This document shows, in pieces, positions 22,401-33,892 of a stretch of DNA of 64,000 bases; the stretch's first letter is position 1; each line of letters starts with the position of its first letter. Source of the stretch: Rhabditoides inermis (taxonomy: Eukaryota; Nematoda; Chromadorea; Rhabditida; Rhabditidae); assembly GCA_963966185.1 (NCBI GenBank), contig CAWZYM010000271.1:291001-355000 (forward strand). The letters run 5' to 3'. The position numbers and the translations under genes were made by a program. The notes below the pieces were generated by a model, which searched no databases, was not told the origin of the DNA, and saw nothing but the letters and a program-made list of their open reading frames with translations.

Positions 22401-25400
22401 AATGATGTCACTTACATTTACAAAGTAATCCATTCTAAAACTATTTTGGACTATCATGGGCTTTTTGCAATTATTCCATCTCGTACTCGCGGCTCCCATG
22501 AATTTAGAATTGTTCCATCATTTGATCACACAGGCCGTACCAGCACTTTTTAAGCAGAACCTTCGCAAACTGGAATACGCTTCCTCGTGACCTAATCTCC
22601 ATCAATGATCCCTCCATCTTCAAATCACAACTCTCTACATTAGATCTCATGCCACCTAACAAATGGCGCAACCTATAGAGTGCTCTCCCCACTTCATTTT
22701 TTTTCATGTAATATTATGTGATTATTTCCTTGTTCATGTAAATTGAAGCCCCATTTCTACCTGCCGTTTATATTGCTCACCTTTTGTTTACAATTTCGAT
22801 TTTTTTCCATGTTATCGGTAATAAACCTATCTAACTTACACTGCGACGGGTAGCGCCAGATGACGAGACCGATCTGTAAAATAAGACCTATGGTTTTTCA
22901 ATGAGTTTTTTTCCTGATTTTGTTACGCTATTCAGTGCGTGAGTAAAGTTGAAATTCGATTGAAAAGCTATTCCTCCGTGTTTTCTTCAATCTTCCTTCA
23001 CTTGTTTCACTCTGTCGTTGTGTTGGTGTCGGCGTTTCCCAGAGTGAGTATCACGAGTCGCACCTGCTTCCACATGAGCTGTCCGAAGAGGCGGTCGCTC
23101 TCGAACCGCTCGAACCCCTCCGCCCCGTAGAACGCGCTCTCCTCGGCCGCGCGACGAACCGACACGTGCTTGAAGCTGAAAAAGAGCACGCAACTTATAG
23201 TCGCCGTAGTTTATGCCGTCGACCTCCGTGCGTAGTTAGCGAAACTCAGTCGAGGGGCTCAAAACTACCACTCTGAAAAATGTGAAAGAAAGTGGCCACA
23301 AATCTCTACGTCTGATAAAATCTGATAAACGTGCAAGAACGAGGGTCAGATTAGATTACAAGAATAAAAGACGCGCGCTCTCCATAAACTCTGATAATCT
23401 TGAGATTGTGCGTCTGGCGGTGAAGGTGGGGAAATGAAGAAGAAGTCGACTCTGACCGGAAGTCTCCCTCGGCCTTCTCGACGCGCGCCACCCAGCGAGT
23501 GAGCGGCGACATGAGCAGCCGGTTGACGATGGTGCCGATGCAGAAATAGACGAAGATCAGGCCCACGCCGAGACCGCCCGCCCTGCAACAAAGAGGCATT
23601 CACATCATAGCATGAGCGTATGATCTTGTCTGGCGAACTTCTTTCAAAAAAGGGATACGAAAATGCCGCCGACGTGGTTTGGTCCACGGAACGGTCTGGT
23701 TCCAACTATCTTGATTTGAATGAGTTCACATTGTTGCTAACGGGATGCTTTTTGTTTGTTTGTTTTTTTGTCTTTTTTTTTTGAATTTAGACGCGAGCCA
23801 TAGCCAAATCTCAACAGTAAGCCAAAAAAGAAAAGAGCGGCCTTGTCTGATACTCACGTGTGCCACGTCTTCCAGGTGTAGTAGCCGATGACGAACGGCG
23901 CGACGAGGATGGCGGGCGCGATCTGAGAAAAAAAGGAGGTAAACTGGGTTAATGTTGAAGAAGTTTAAGACATTGACGCGGTCTGTTTTTGAAACAAAGT
24001 GGTAGGCAAACAAATATTTTAGTGAATGGTAGATGCATTGGACCATAGCACGTTTTTCGATACTGAAAAAGACCTTTAAAGGAACAGAGGCGCTTAGTGG
24101 AAGCCCGTTGGTTGCAAAAATTCAAGTCACGCGCGCATCCACAGTAACCTCTGACCCGCGACCGACTAATTTCGACACTGCGTGGGTCAGCAGATAAATT
24201 GGTGTTGAATTAATCATCTCCCGTGTACTAAACTGGAAACATAAAAAAATCGCTTTTCTCCGCTTCATTGCATCACCAAAACAATACAAACAAAAATACT
24301 TTATGTTTCACCGCATCAATTAAAACATTACACACAATTAGCACAACTGCACATTCTCAAAACGCATGACAGATACAACAATAGTCTAACAACATTGAGA
24401 TAATAACAAACTTGTCCACGCTGCTTGTCCATGCCGATGTTCTTGGATGGGCGGCAGGCGTCGATGGTACGTCGTCGTCGCCTAAAACATAAGGGATGAC
24501 AACCACTCAATAAAACATTACACAGTACATTGAACACTGCAATAGGTGACACAAAACAACTGATCGATTGATTGATTCAATATGAACACTGCAACTTACA
24601 TTCGGAGGTGCTCCCTTGAAGTCGCCGGTCGTCGCCGTTGTAGGAATGTACGAAGTGCTACGACGGCGCCGCGACTAAACAACGTGATTATATACTTGTA
24701 CCATTGCACACAAAAGTAGATATAACGACAAATTGAAAGAAATAGACTCACATTCAGCAGCGGATAGCCGGCAGCGGTGGACGGCGGCGAACAGCTCGAA
24801 CTTGATGGTGATGGATCACGGCTCGTCAAGCGCGCACTCCCTCTATTGAAAAAGCGTGGCGATCAGAGGGGGCGGAGCTTATTGAAGTGGGCGTGGCTTG
24901 AATTCGAATTTTTGTTTCAATTGTAATCACACAAAAGATTTGGACAAGTGAGGTATCGAACCCCGGTAGCTAGATTACCAGGCTAAAGTGATCGCATTGC
25001 GCAATGGAGGGTCTGAGGCGAACTGCACAAACACTTCCCAAGTTGTCGCGAGTTTCGCCACTGGTGATTAGCGAGTTGTGATTCGCAAATATGCATTTTT
25101 GGCTTTCGTGCTGAGATTTGTTGGGCGTGGCTTAAATCGATCTGAGTAGTGAAATGGCTTGAGCCCGTCACGGAGGGAGTGCGCGGGCTCTGTTGTTTTG
25201 ACGAGCCGTGGGATGGGCGCTCGCGCACAATCATCCTGCAACATTCAACGCTATTGTAATGATAGATCGACATTCTACTAATACAAAGTGAAACAAAGAC
25301 ACAACACAGAAGAAACTCGCGTAAAGAGAAGAGAACACGAGTGTGAAACGAGTGTGATGGAGTGTGAGAAACGCAGAAACTACGAAAAAGCGGTGATGAT

Positions 25401-26810
25401 GAATGATAAATTGCGTCACAAGGAAGGATACACCTCACTGCATGATATTAAACAACGAATCGACAATAAAAGCATAAATTTCATTATAAAACAACAAAAC
25501 AACGAAACAAACGACCATCAGCTGGTTCTCCGCAGCAGCCCGCGCAATTTTTTGCGACTTGTACATCATACGGCGTTGGAGCGAAGTTTGAACCGCCCAA
25601 CCAATGCACACTGGGCGATTGGTTGGTTGCGAGAAAACGTTGCGCAAACGTTATTTTTTGTTTCTTTTCACTTTAGATGGGTCAAAATACATTCCGTTGA
25701 TCATTTTAAGCGCCACTGTTCCTTAAAAATGTATCTGAAAAAACATCGGAAAATGTAAATGTAATGTGAAAAACATGTGAGGATACCTTGTTGGCGAGAA
25801 GATTGCACGCGCGCTCCACGTCCTGAGTGATGCGCTGGTCACTGCAACATTCAACATTCTCTCTCTCTCCCTCTCTCTCTCCCTCTCTCTCTCCCCCCCC
25901 CCTCTCTCTCTCTCTCTCTCTTTCTCTTTCTCCCCCCCCATACTCACGGGTTGTCGACGTGCTGTCCGTCGATGTTGTTCAGCCGGTAGCAGGCCGTCAC
26001 CCCCGCCTTCCTCGAGAAGTACACTCGATGCAGAAGGAGGGTGAGGTTGCGGCGCATCGCAATGTACAGCAGGCCCGCCGAGAACGAGATCGTACCCAGG
26101 ATCTGCAACCGTCTCGACTATCATGGGAACTATCAACTGGCTACGCTGTCATGAAGGTTAGCCCTTTCAATAAACACTCCCGAATTGCCAACGATCATTG
26201 CTGAACAGTGTGGAAACGCTTCCAACCCCGCACTGCACATTCTCATCTGACTCACGAGCGTCTGTCCGGCGTACATGCCGGTCGCCTTCCAGAACGTCTT
26301 CCAGAAGGCCGGCTCGTCCTTGTCGACAAGACACTTGTAGAACTTGCCGATGATCATGCCCGAGTAGTAGTTGATGAACTCCTCTGCGACAATCATTTTT
26401 TGCTCGTTTACTCCATTTAAAATGTTTTAGGTACACTAACATTTGAACATCGTAAGTTTTTAGAATAACTGAATAACACATATCATTAAAGTTACCATGA
26501 AAAGGACTCGATAGGCAGTTTTTGACGAGTTTCGAAAGCTATCGTTGGACGAGACGGGTCACAGATTATATGTAAACTATATGTAATGTGTAATATAATG
26601 AATGTATGTAATGAATGTAATATATGTAATGAAACTATATGTAACTATATGTAAACTATATGTAAACTCACGTCCGACTACGAGTAGGAGTGTAGTGGTG
26701 AGGAAGAGGGCTGCCCACTCGAGCCGAGGGAAGAGGCGCGGCAGCAGGCGGATGATCGACAGCCAGAAGTGCCGGTCAAAGTGGAAGTCGCGCCCGCCCT
26801 TCATACCCAT
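18448..26810 (-). CDS. ABCD4: ABCD4-like ABC half-transporter
   Basis: Nineteen exons, all in phase, give 609 residues, against 606 for human ABCD4: 26810..26672, 26383..26256, 26102..25948, 25841..25787, 23922..23858, 23582..23457, 23175..23064, 22873..22840, 22280..22228, 21614..21543, 21298..21207, 20893..20709, 20472..20362, 19874..19783, 19574..19529, 19405..19312, 18856..18769, 18711..18655, 18573..18448. The membrane half carries [17 protein letters not shown] and EGDFRFKHVSVR, the ABCD loop motifs, and [19 protein letters not shown]. The ATPase half has Walker A GPSGVGKS (about 421-428), LPQRPYFP (Q loop), signature LSPGEQQR, Walker B AVVFLDE and the switch His in SAGHRDS. Human ABCD4 exports cobalamin from lysosomes; worms have two related genes (pmp-3, pmp-5) and I cannot say which this is. 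A TTGTCAG directly precedes the ATG, so trans-splicing or an upstream exon is possible. Introns contain a LINE tail, foldback elements and CT repeats. Confidence 0.95.
18882..19061. mobile_element. Intronic foldback element with 19-base terminal inverted repeats
   Basis: Begins GCGGTCAGTCTCTTCGAAA and ends with its exact reverse complement. The interior is made of reiterated TTCGGGAGTGTT-like and TTCCGAAG-like motifs. It lies in an ABCD4 intron. Related ends occur at 20590..20668, 21072..21160, 30675..30808, 35030..35122 and 59585..59730. Confidence 0.7.
19419..19482. repeat. (CT)n tract in an ABCD4 intron
   Basis: Plus-strand CT, hence GA on the coding strand, 14 bases upstream of the exon at 19405. 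Confidence 0.85.
20590..20668. mobile_element. Related foldback element, short copy
   Basis: Starts GACCAGTCTCT and ends TTTTCGAAGATACTGACCGC, the right end of the 18882 family with one change. In an ABCD4 intron. Confidence 0.55.
21072..21160. mobile_element. Related foldback element, diverged copy
   Basis: Starts GTGGTCAGGCTCTTAGAAAC and ends near GTTTCGAAGTCAGTG; the interior again has CTTCGGAACAC-like repeats. In an ABCD4 intron. Confidence 0.45.
22385..22830 (+). mobile_element. Truncated non-LTR retrotransposon (LINE) 3' end
   Basis: The plus strand encodes the C terminus of a LINE reverse-transcriptase [33 protein letters not shown], then after a frameshift [15 protein letters not shown] and [16 protein letters not shown], with a stop at 22678-22680. 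This follows the familiar RTR...FF..R....WN.LP...FKs.L ending of CR1/Jockey-like elements. The 3' end is ATGTTATCGGTAATAAA. It sits antisense in an intron of the ABCD4-like gene and is 5'-truncated and broken. Confidence 0.7.
23630..23820 (+). repeat. Dispersed repeat, copy 1 (pairs with 33893..34060)
   Basis: Shares AACTTCTTTC, GATACGAAAATGCCG, GGAACGGT...TCTAAC-like positions and TTCACATTGTTGCTAAC with 33893..34060, in the same order and spacing. In an ABCD4 intron. Confidence 0.5.
24817..25211. mobile_element. MITE-like element with 13-base terminal inverted repeats
   Basis: CACGGCTCGTCAA at the left matches TTGACGAGCCGTG at the right end, and GCGCACTCCCTC near the left is repeated inverted as GAGGGAGTGCGC near the right. 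A tRNA-like segment (box B GGGGTTCGATACC on the minus strand) lies inside at about 24940..25010. Located in the 1.9-kb intron of the ABCD4-like gene. Confidence 0.5.
25858..25940. repeat. (CT)n tract filling an ABCD4 intron
   Basis: Occupies almost the whole intron between exons 25948 and 25841. Confidence 0.9.
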
Positions 26811-29362
26811 CTGACAACGCAACTGTCACAACCAGCACAGGATTTTTGCGTCATAACGCATAGCGTGCTGCCGAATCACTGGCACAGATGTGCATTACTT
26901 TTTTTCGGATATTGCGTTGAACGTGTCATTGAACCTTGCAATAGAATTTTGAACGTCAGATATCGCTTTTCTATTGAATAGAAATGCATGAAATATTGCT
27001 TGTTTTATGGCAAACTTCTGGCGTCAGATACATCATTTGCGATTTATATAGTTACGTTAGTTTTTTTTGTGTACGCGTGCAAGAACGGTAAAAAGTTTTT
27101 TAGCAAGAGCTGTGGAAGTACCAGTAGTAACCACACATAACATCAAACAGTTCAAAAAAGATTCATCAATCAAGCGAGCGATAAAGGGGTGCGGAAGGGC
27201 AACAAGCGCGCAGAATGGCATGTCAAACGTCTGGAGTGGGAGATATGATAAGGTGCAAGGATCGGCGATAAGCTGGGCTCAGTGAGCGGAGTGGTTTCAG
27301 TGTTCTTCGATTGAAACGACACGCTATGAACAAAATGTATGATCGCATCACGAATTCTCTAAAAAGTAGAGGCTACGTGACGCACCAAGTGAGGGGGAGC
27401 ATGCACTTCTTCTTCTTTTTTCTTCTTTTCAACGAAGTTTGGTATTCGATGTTAGTGAATTTCATTTGTATGCATATTGTTTCAGTAGGAAAGTCGAGTA
27501 AAGAAGTGTTACAATTTCAAATAAAAAAGGGTTTTTTTACACATGTATCTCACGTTTCTATCGACCTGTACCTGTTTTATGACTTATAAACTCATTTGAA
27601 TAATCTACATTTATTTTCGTTGCGTCACTAACTTTCCCCTGTATATCTATTGTCAGACAAAACAAGACTTCACGTTTTGACTTGACTATATTTAATATAC
27701 TCACTTCCTCGTCTGTTTTGTATGCACACTAGATACTTCATCTCACCACATGCGTGGTCCGAACCACGTTTCAGGCGCAAGGTCGGTCGCAAACCAGTTG
27801 TCTTATTTGCTCGAACTCTGTGCGTTTTCTGTGCGTTCTCTGAGCGGGCGAGTATTTGGCGATAATGTCGCATTACGCTGCTTTACCGTTTGCGTTTCCG
27901 ACTTACAGACAACTTAGCGAAACAATGGCAAACTTTGAGCTGCTGCTTCATGGCACCACGCTTGAGATAAGCCCCTAGGGTGATAAGCCGGGTTCAAAAG
28001 GCTGGTTATTGATCGTTGTGGATCTACCGTAATCGTTGTGGATCTACCGGGATTCGGAATGCATCGTGTTTCTTGCATTCGCGTCTGTCGCCAGCGCGTT
28101 TGAGTCGTGTGATGTTGGAAGATCTATAAACACTTTTATATGACACGGTGTGACCAAAATCCGTTAAAAACAGACTTGAGCTTTGATGATCGATTGCAAT
28201 TAGACGTGTAGCATGCTTGTTATTTAGCAACAACCCAACAACATAAATACATCGTGTATGACAATACTTTAACTTGTTTACAATCTACATCTACAATATA
28301 GATCATACAATCTACACAGTGTGTTCAATCTATGAAAAAACCTAGAAAGTCGAAATTGTGAACAACATCACCGAAGCGAGACCTGCGATTCAAAAAGTCA
28401 AACAAAGAGGAGATGGGGACACAGCGAATTAAAGTATTGACTTTAAAAAACAATAACTTACCGTTCAAGAGTTGTTCAATCACTCAATTACTATATGTCG
28501 GTAGTAAATCTTTTCTATGTCAGCTTCTAGCTTCTTTTAAAAAAAAATTGTTAAAAAAAGTTCGCGAGAGCGTGTAATAAGCAGACGTTCCGTCCACTCC
28601 AAAAACGTCCATGTCACACAATTCTGTGTTAAATTGAATCGGTGCGATTAGAGTTGGGCACGATTAATCGAATACGAATGAAATCCGAATAATTTTTCGA
28701 TTAATCGATTAATCGAATAATTTTTATTCGTTATTCGAGATCTCACGATTAATCGAATAATGTTCGAATAAAATTTCTGTTCGATTAATCGATCAAATAA
28801 TTTTTATTCGTCATTCGTCTTCAATGTTCAATTACTCGAATAATTGATCACAAAAACACATAAAATACTTCTAAATACCTCTAATTTATGGTCAGTCGAA
28901 AAGAAAACATCGGTCGATTAATCGATTAATCGAATTATCGAATAATTTTTATTCGTTATTCGAGCGCTGACGATTAATCTAATAATATTCGATTAATCGA
29001 ACTCGACGATTAATCGAACGAATAAAAATTAGTCGTTATTCGTCCAAAATAATTATTCCCCCATTTCTAGGTGCGATGTGTGTTACTGTGATCACCGGAA
29101 AACAAACACAAACATCACATCAGCTTTTCCCTCCTTTTCTCAATCCGGATACGCAAGACTTGTTGACATGAAAATGAAACGCATTGATTAAAAGCGCCTC
29201 ATATTTGTGTACTGTAACCATCGTAGACTTCGTTGATCGCTGCGCGTTACGCACTGCAACGACACACTACACAGTGTTTCAGACTGCTCGTTCTCTGTGC
29301 GCTCTCTGTGCCGGTGTTTGACCGAATAAGGGAGCGGGCGCGGTGTCTTGCAGTGAGCGAGC
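26811..29362. other. Intergenic, no gene seen
   Basis: No frame with exon-like composition or motif. The segment 28640..29060 is a cluster of CGATTAATCGAATAATTTTT-like repeats, described separately. Confidence 0.5.
28640..29060. repeat. AT-rich cluster of CGATTAATCGAATAA repeats
   Basis: At least eight imperfect copies of CGATTAATCG and many AATAATTTTTATTCG units, several arranged as short palindromes. No coding content. Confidence 0.8.
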
Positions 29363-29370
29363 TATAAAAG
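29363..29370 (+). promoter_or_regulatory. TATA box of the thioesterase gene
   Basis: Consensus TATAAAAG, about 180-216 bases before the candidate ATGs (29543, 29579). Confidence 0.5.
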
Positions 29371-29578
29371 AGTAGGTAAAGGTCAGCATTTACAGTTGTT
29401 AATGAAATATTCTATCTCTGCTTCCGTCTTCCACTCGACTCTCATCCGCATCGCACTGTGATAACTCGTGCACTCGCACAGCGATTCCGATATATTCCGG
29501 ATGTTACTGATATAACTTCCAAGCGTGCCGAGACACATTCGGATGTCCGCCACTCTTGAATGCCCTTTCTGTGTTCAG

Positions 29579-29918
29579 ATGCGCGTCTGTGTGGCGCGCC
29601 TCGCCTCGCTGGCAGTCTCTCAGCCCGTGCACAAAGACTGCGACCGACTGCTGCAGCGGATGCGCGCCGAGTTCGCGCGCATCGCCCGATCCGACGACTT
29701 CAATCGCGTTGCTGCAGAGGTGAGATCAGTCGACACGAGTCTTCACCGCGCGTAGACGCAGTGTCTGCGAAAGTGATCGGAAATCGAGCGGCATGCGCGG
29801 AGAGTATCTATCACTTGTGAGTCAGGGTGTACATGATCAGATCCAACCGGTCTTCGCTTCGACGCACAAGCTACGCTGCGAGATGACCGTACTGAAGAAG
29901 CACGCCAACACCAAGGTA

Positions 29919-29949
<31 letters not shown>

Positions 29950-30126
29950 CCCCCTCTCTCTCACCCCCCCCCCCAGGGCACTCTTCACGGCGGCCAGATG
30001 GCGTCTCTCATCGACATAGTCAGCGCGCGCTGTCTCTCCAACGCCGTCGATTGCGGCATGGCCAGTGTAGAGATCAACATCAGGTACTGGAGAGTCCACT
30101 GAAAGAGCGAAAGAGAGCGAGAGAGC

Positions 30127-30186
<60 letters not shown>

Positions 30187-30665
30187 AGGGGGGTTCAGAG
30201 AAGAGTCCACTCGCACATGCGAACACGTGAACAGTATGTTTCGTTATGTCGGTTGATCGATGTACGTTACTCACCGGACTTTTTTTTGGCATAGTCACCG
30301 CGCGCTGTCTCTCCAACGCCTGTGTGTCAATGAGGCACTTACATCGCATTGCACTTGCAAGCAATTTTGTAGTATTTCTTGCATTGTTGTGATTGCAAAA
30401 AAAAATGTTTTCGACCTATTGAATACCTCACCACCTCACTGTTCCAGCTACCTGCTGCCGGTGAAGATCGGCGAGACGATCACGGTCAGCGCGGAGGTGC
30501 TCAAGAAGGTACAGCCATTGTGTGAGTGTGTAACCACTTGACATTCAGGGTCGCACGACCGCGTTCACCGAGTGTCGGATCGCGCTGGCGGACGGTCGGA
30601 TCGCGGCCAAGGGCCGGCACACACTCGCACTCCTGCCACACAAGCCCGCGGTGCTGCAGGCGTGA
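29579..30665 (+). CDS. Hotdog-fold acyl-CoA thioesterase (ACOT13-like)
   Basis: Five exons (29579..29719, 29841..29915, 29977..30083, 30448..30508, 30549..30665) give 166 residues. The hotdog helix motif is TLHGGQMASLIDIVSARCLS (HGG at 76-78, candidate catalytic Asp at 85). It is followed by the beta-sheet segments ASVEINISYLLPVKIGETI, VSAEVLKKGRTTAFTECRIA and AAKGRHTLALL. This order and length match the PaaI/ACOT13 family, which hydrolyses fatty acyl-CoA and acts as a tetramer. The N-terminal 47 residues are helical and basic. The start is uncertain: TGTTCAG immediately precedes the ATG at 29579 and could be a trans-splice site, while an in-frame ATG at 29543 would add MSATLECPFCVQ. Exons 2-4 are separated by CT- and GA-repeat introns. 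An AATAAA at 31007 may be its poly(A) signal. Confidence 0.9.
29918..29975. repeat. (CT)n then C-run filling a thioesterase intron
   Basis: The intron consists of GTAT, CT repeats and a C run ending CCCCAG. Confidence 0.9.
30120..30189. repeat. (GA)n tract in a thioesterase intron
   Basis: More than 30 GA units, 36 bases after the exon 3 donor. Confidence 0.95.
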
Positions 30666-30674
30666 GTCCGGCAA

Positions 30675-30808
30675 GTCTTGTCGAAATGTCGAAAAAAGCC
30701 AATCCGCCATTTTGAAAGGTTCCGTTTTCGTTTTTGGACAGACTGATCACACACAACACCTTCTTCGCAACTGCTTTCGAAACTTTCTGGAATTTCGAAG
30801 TCTGACCA
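30675..30808. mobile_element. Related foldback element downstream of the thioesterase
   Basis: Contains GACAGACTGATCAC and ends TTCGAAGTCTGACCAC, resembling the ends of the 18882..19061 family with TTTCGAAA-type repeats between. Confidence 0.4.
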
Positions 30809-30825
30809 CACAAGGCACACTATTA

Positions 30826-30910
30826 CAAAACAGTATTTGTTTTGTGTGTTAACACAAAACAGTATTTGTTTTGTGTGTTAACACAAAACAGTATTTGTTT
30901 TGTGTTAACC
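30826..30910. repeat. 29-base tandem repeat, three copies
   Basis: ACACAAAACAGTATTTGTTT plus TGTGTGTTA is repeated three times, the last one slightly short. Confidence 0.8.
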
Positions 30911-31028
30911 GAAATCTTGTTTGCCGTTGTCTGTACTTACTTTGTGCCTCATTAATTCATTAATTATTGATATCATGTTCACATAATGCTATTGCTCACT
31001 GGTCAAAATAAACTGTTTGTACATACAA

Positions 31029-31521
31029 TTATCTTTTAAAAGTACTTCCGTAAAAAAGTGTTGTTTGTGTTAACCTGATTCAAGAAAAGCGCATGCATAT
31101 ATTATTAATTTTCGAAAAATCAAATCGTAAACACCTGAACATGAAAACTAACACAAACTTGCTCTTTCAAACGAATATAGAATAGTTACACGTAACATTC
31201 AGAATAATACGATTGTTTTGTTTATTTAGTGTTTTTTGCGGTTTATTATTTATGGTTTATCAGTAAAATAAAATGTTATTCGTGATGTTGTTTGACTCAA
31301 TGTTTCAGGTATAAATGTCAAAAAAAACAAAACATGGAATTATTCAACATTAATTATTCAAAAATTATTCAACGTTTTGAAAGAGCAAGTTTGTGTTAGT
31401 TTTCATGTTCAGGTGTTTACGATTTGATTTTTCGAAAATTAATAATATATGCATGCGCTTTTCTTGAATCAGGTTAACACAAACAACACTTTTTTACGGA
31501 AGTACTTTTAAAAGATAATAT
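31029..31521. repeat. Inverted repeat, about 143-base arms
   Basis: The left arm (31029..31171: ATTATCTTTTAAAAGTACTT ... GCTCTTTCAAA) is repeated inverted at 31378..31521. The spacer of about 200 bases is AT-rich. It borders the pyrimidine satellite that begins just after the right arm. MITE-like, no coding content. Confidence 0.75.
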
Positions 31522-31554
31522 ATGTCCTTTTGTTGAATTTCATAGAAATTTTCT

Positions 31555-33725
31555 CTCTCGTCTTCATACATGTAACATGTTCTTCTCTCATTATTTCATC
31601 AATTTCATTTCAAATTTTTTCGATATTTTCTCGTTCTCTCGTTCTCTCCTTCCATTCCTTCCCTCCTTCTCTCCTTCTTTCCTTCTCTCCTCCTCTCCTT
31701 TCCTCCTTCTCTCCTCCCATTCCTTCCCTCCTTCTCTCCTTCTCCCCTTCTCTCCTCCTCTCCTCCTCTCCTTCCCTCCTTCCCTCCTTCCCTCCTTCTT
31801 TCCTTCTCTCTTTCTCTCGTTCTCTCTTTCTCTCGTTCTCTCTTTCTCTCGTTCTCTCGTTATCCCTTTCTCTCTTTCTCTCGTTCTCTAGTTCTCTCGT
31901 TCTCTCGTTCTCTCTTTCTCCCTTTCTCTCTTTTCTCTCTTTCTCTCGTTCTCTCTTTTCTCTCTTTTCTCTCTTTCTCTCGTTCTCTCTTTCTCTCGTT
32001 CTCTCGTTCTCTCGTTCTCTCGTTCTCTCGTTCTCTCCGTCTCTCCGTCTCTCCTTCTCTCCTTCTCTCCTTCCCCCCTTCTCCCTTTCTCTCTTTCTCT
32101 CGTTCTCTCGTTCTCTCGTTATCTAGTTCTCTCGTTATTTCGTTTTCTCTTTCTCTCGTTCTCTCGTTCTCTCGTTCTCTCGTTCTCTCGTTCTCTCGTT
32201 CTCGCGTGTCTCCTTCTCTTCTTCTCTCCTTCCCTCCTTCCCTCCTTCTCCCTTTCTCTTTTTCTCTAGTTTTCCAGTTCTCTCTTTCTCTCGTTCTCTC
32301 TTTCTCTCTTTCTCTCTTTCTCTCTTTCTCTCGTTCTCTCGTTCTCTCGTTCTCTCGTTTCTCGTTCTCTCGTTCTCTCGTTTTCTCCGTCTCTCCGTCT
32401 CTCCTTCTCTTCTTCCCTCCTTCCCTCCTACCACCCTCCTTCTCTCTTTCTCTCGTTCTCTCGTTCTCTAGTTATATCGTTCTCTCTTTCTTTCGTTCTC
32501 TCTTTCTCTTGTTCTCTCTTTCTCTTGTTTTCTCGTTCTCTCGTTCTCTCGTTCTCTCGTTCTCTCTTTATCTCGTTCTCTCTTTCTATCCTTCTCTCGT
32601 TCTCTCGTTCTCTCGTTCTCTCGTTCTCTCCGTCTCTCCTTCTCTTCTTCCCTCCTTCTCTCCTTCTCTCTTTCTCTCTTTCTCTCGTTCTCTATTTCTC
32701 TCGTTATATCGTTATATCGTTCTCTCTTTTTCTCGTTCTCTCGTGCTCTCGTTTTCTCGTTCTCTCGTTCTCTCGTTGTCTCGTTGTCTCGTTGTCTCGT
32801 TCTCTCGTTGTCTCGTTCTCTCCTTCTTTCCTTCCCTCCTTCCCGCCTTCTCACTTTCTCTCTTTCTCTCGTTCTCTAGTTCTCTCGTTATATTTATATC
32901 GTTCTCTCTTTCACTCGTTTTCTCTTTCTATCGGTTTCTCTTTCTCTCGTTCTCTCATTATCTCTTTCTCTCTTTCTCTCTTTCTCTCTTTCTCTCTTTC
33001 TCTCTTTCTCTCTTTCTCTCTTTCTCTCTTTCTCTCTTTCTCTCTTTCTCTCTTTCTCTCTTCTCTCTTTCTCTATTTCTCTCTTTCTCTCTTTCTCTTT
33101 TTTCTCTAGTTCTCTCCTTCTCTCCTTCTCTTCTTCTCTCCATCCCTCCTTCCCTCCTTCTCCCTTTCTCTCTTTCTCTCGTTCTCTAGCTCTCTCGTTA
33201 TATCGTTCTCTCTTTCTCTCGTTTTCTCTTTCTCTCGTTTTCTCGTTTTCTCGTTTTCTCGTTCTCTCTTTCTCTCTTTCTCTCCTTCCCTCCTTCCCTC
33301 CTCCTCCCATTCTCTCTTTCTCTCGTTCTCTAATTCTCTCGTTATATCGTTCTCGCTTTCTCTCGTTCTCTCTTTATCTCTTTCTCTCTTTCTTTCGTTC
33401 TCTAGTTCTCTCGTTCTTCTATCCTTCTCTTCTTCTCTCCATCCCTCCTTCCCTCCTTCTCCCTTTCTCTCTTTCTCTCGTTCTCTAGCTCTCTCGTTCT
33501 CTTTTTATATCTTTCTCTCTTTCTCTGGTTCTCTCGTTCTCTCGTTCTCTCTTTCTATCCTTCTCTCGTTCTCTCGTTCTCTCGTTCTCTCCGTCTCTCC
33601 TTCCCTCCTCTCTTTTTCTCCTTTTCTCTCGTTATATCGTTCTCTCGTTCTCTCGTTCTCTCGTTCTCTCGTTCTCTCGTTCTCTCGTTCTCTCGTTCTC
33701 TCGTTCTCTCTTTCTCTCTCCCCTT
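31555..33725. repeat. Pyrimidine-only satellite, CTCTCGTTCTCTCTTT type, about 2.1 kb
   Basis: Nearly every base on the plus strand is C or T, interrupted regularly by G in TCTCGTTC. Octamer and decamer units (TCTCGTTC, TCTCTTTC, TCTCCTTC) recur in higher-order blocks of about 350-400 bases, for instance the repeating CCTCCTTCTCCCTTTC segments. Long Ser/Leu/Phe or Glu/Arg/Lys open frames through it are artefacts of the repeat. Confidence 0.95.
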
Positions 33726-33892
33726 ACTAAATTCCTACTGATCGCAGCCACCAAAGTACATCTGTCTCTCTCCAAACAGCGTGCTCTCTCGCGTGCTCTC
33801 GCGCTCGCCCGCCAGCAGAGGGCTAGCTATCAGCTAGCGTGACTGGAAACGACACCCACCCACACGCTGGCCTTTCGCCTAGTGCGAGTGCG

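Noticed and set aside
30120..30216. Glu/Arg or Ser/Leu dipeptide-repeat proteins in GA/CT tracts here and elsewhere
   Set aside because: Every such frame coincides with an intronic dinucleotide repeat between well-supported exons.
31530..33310. Long Ser/Leu/Phe-rich and Arg/Glu/Lys-rich open frames
   Set aside because: They are translations of the CTCTCGTT satellite, which lacks stops by composition; no start context, splice signals or domains.
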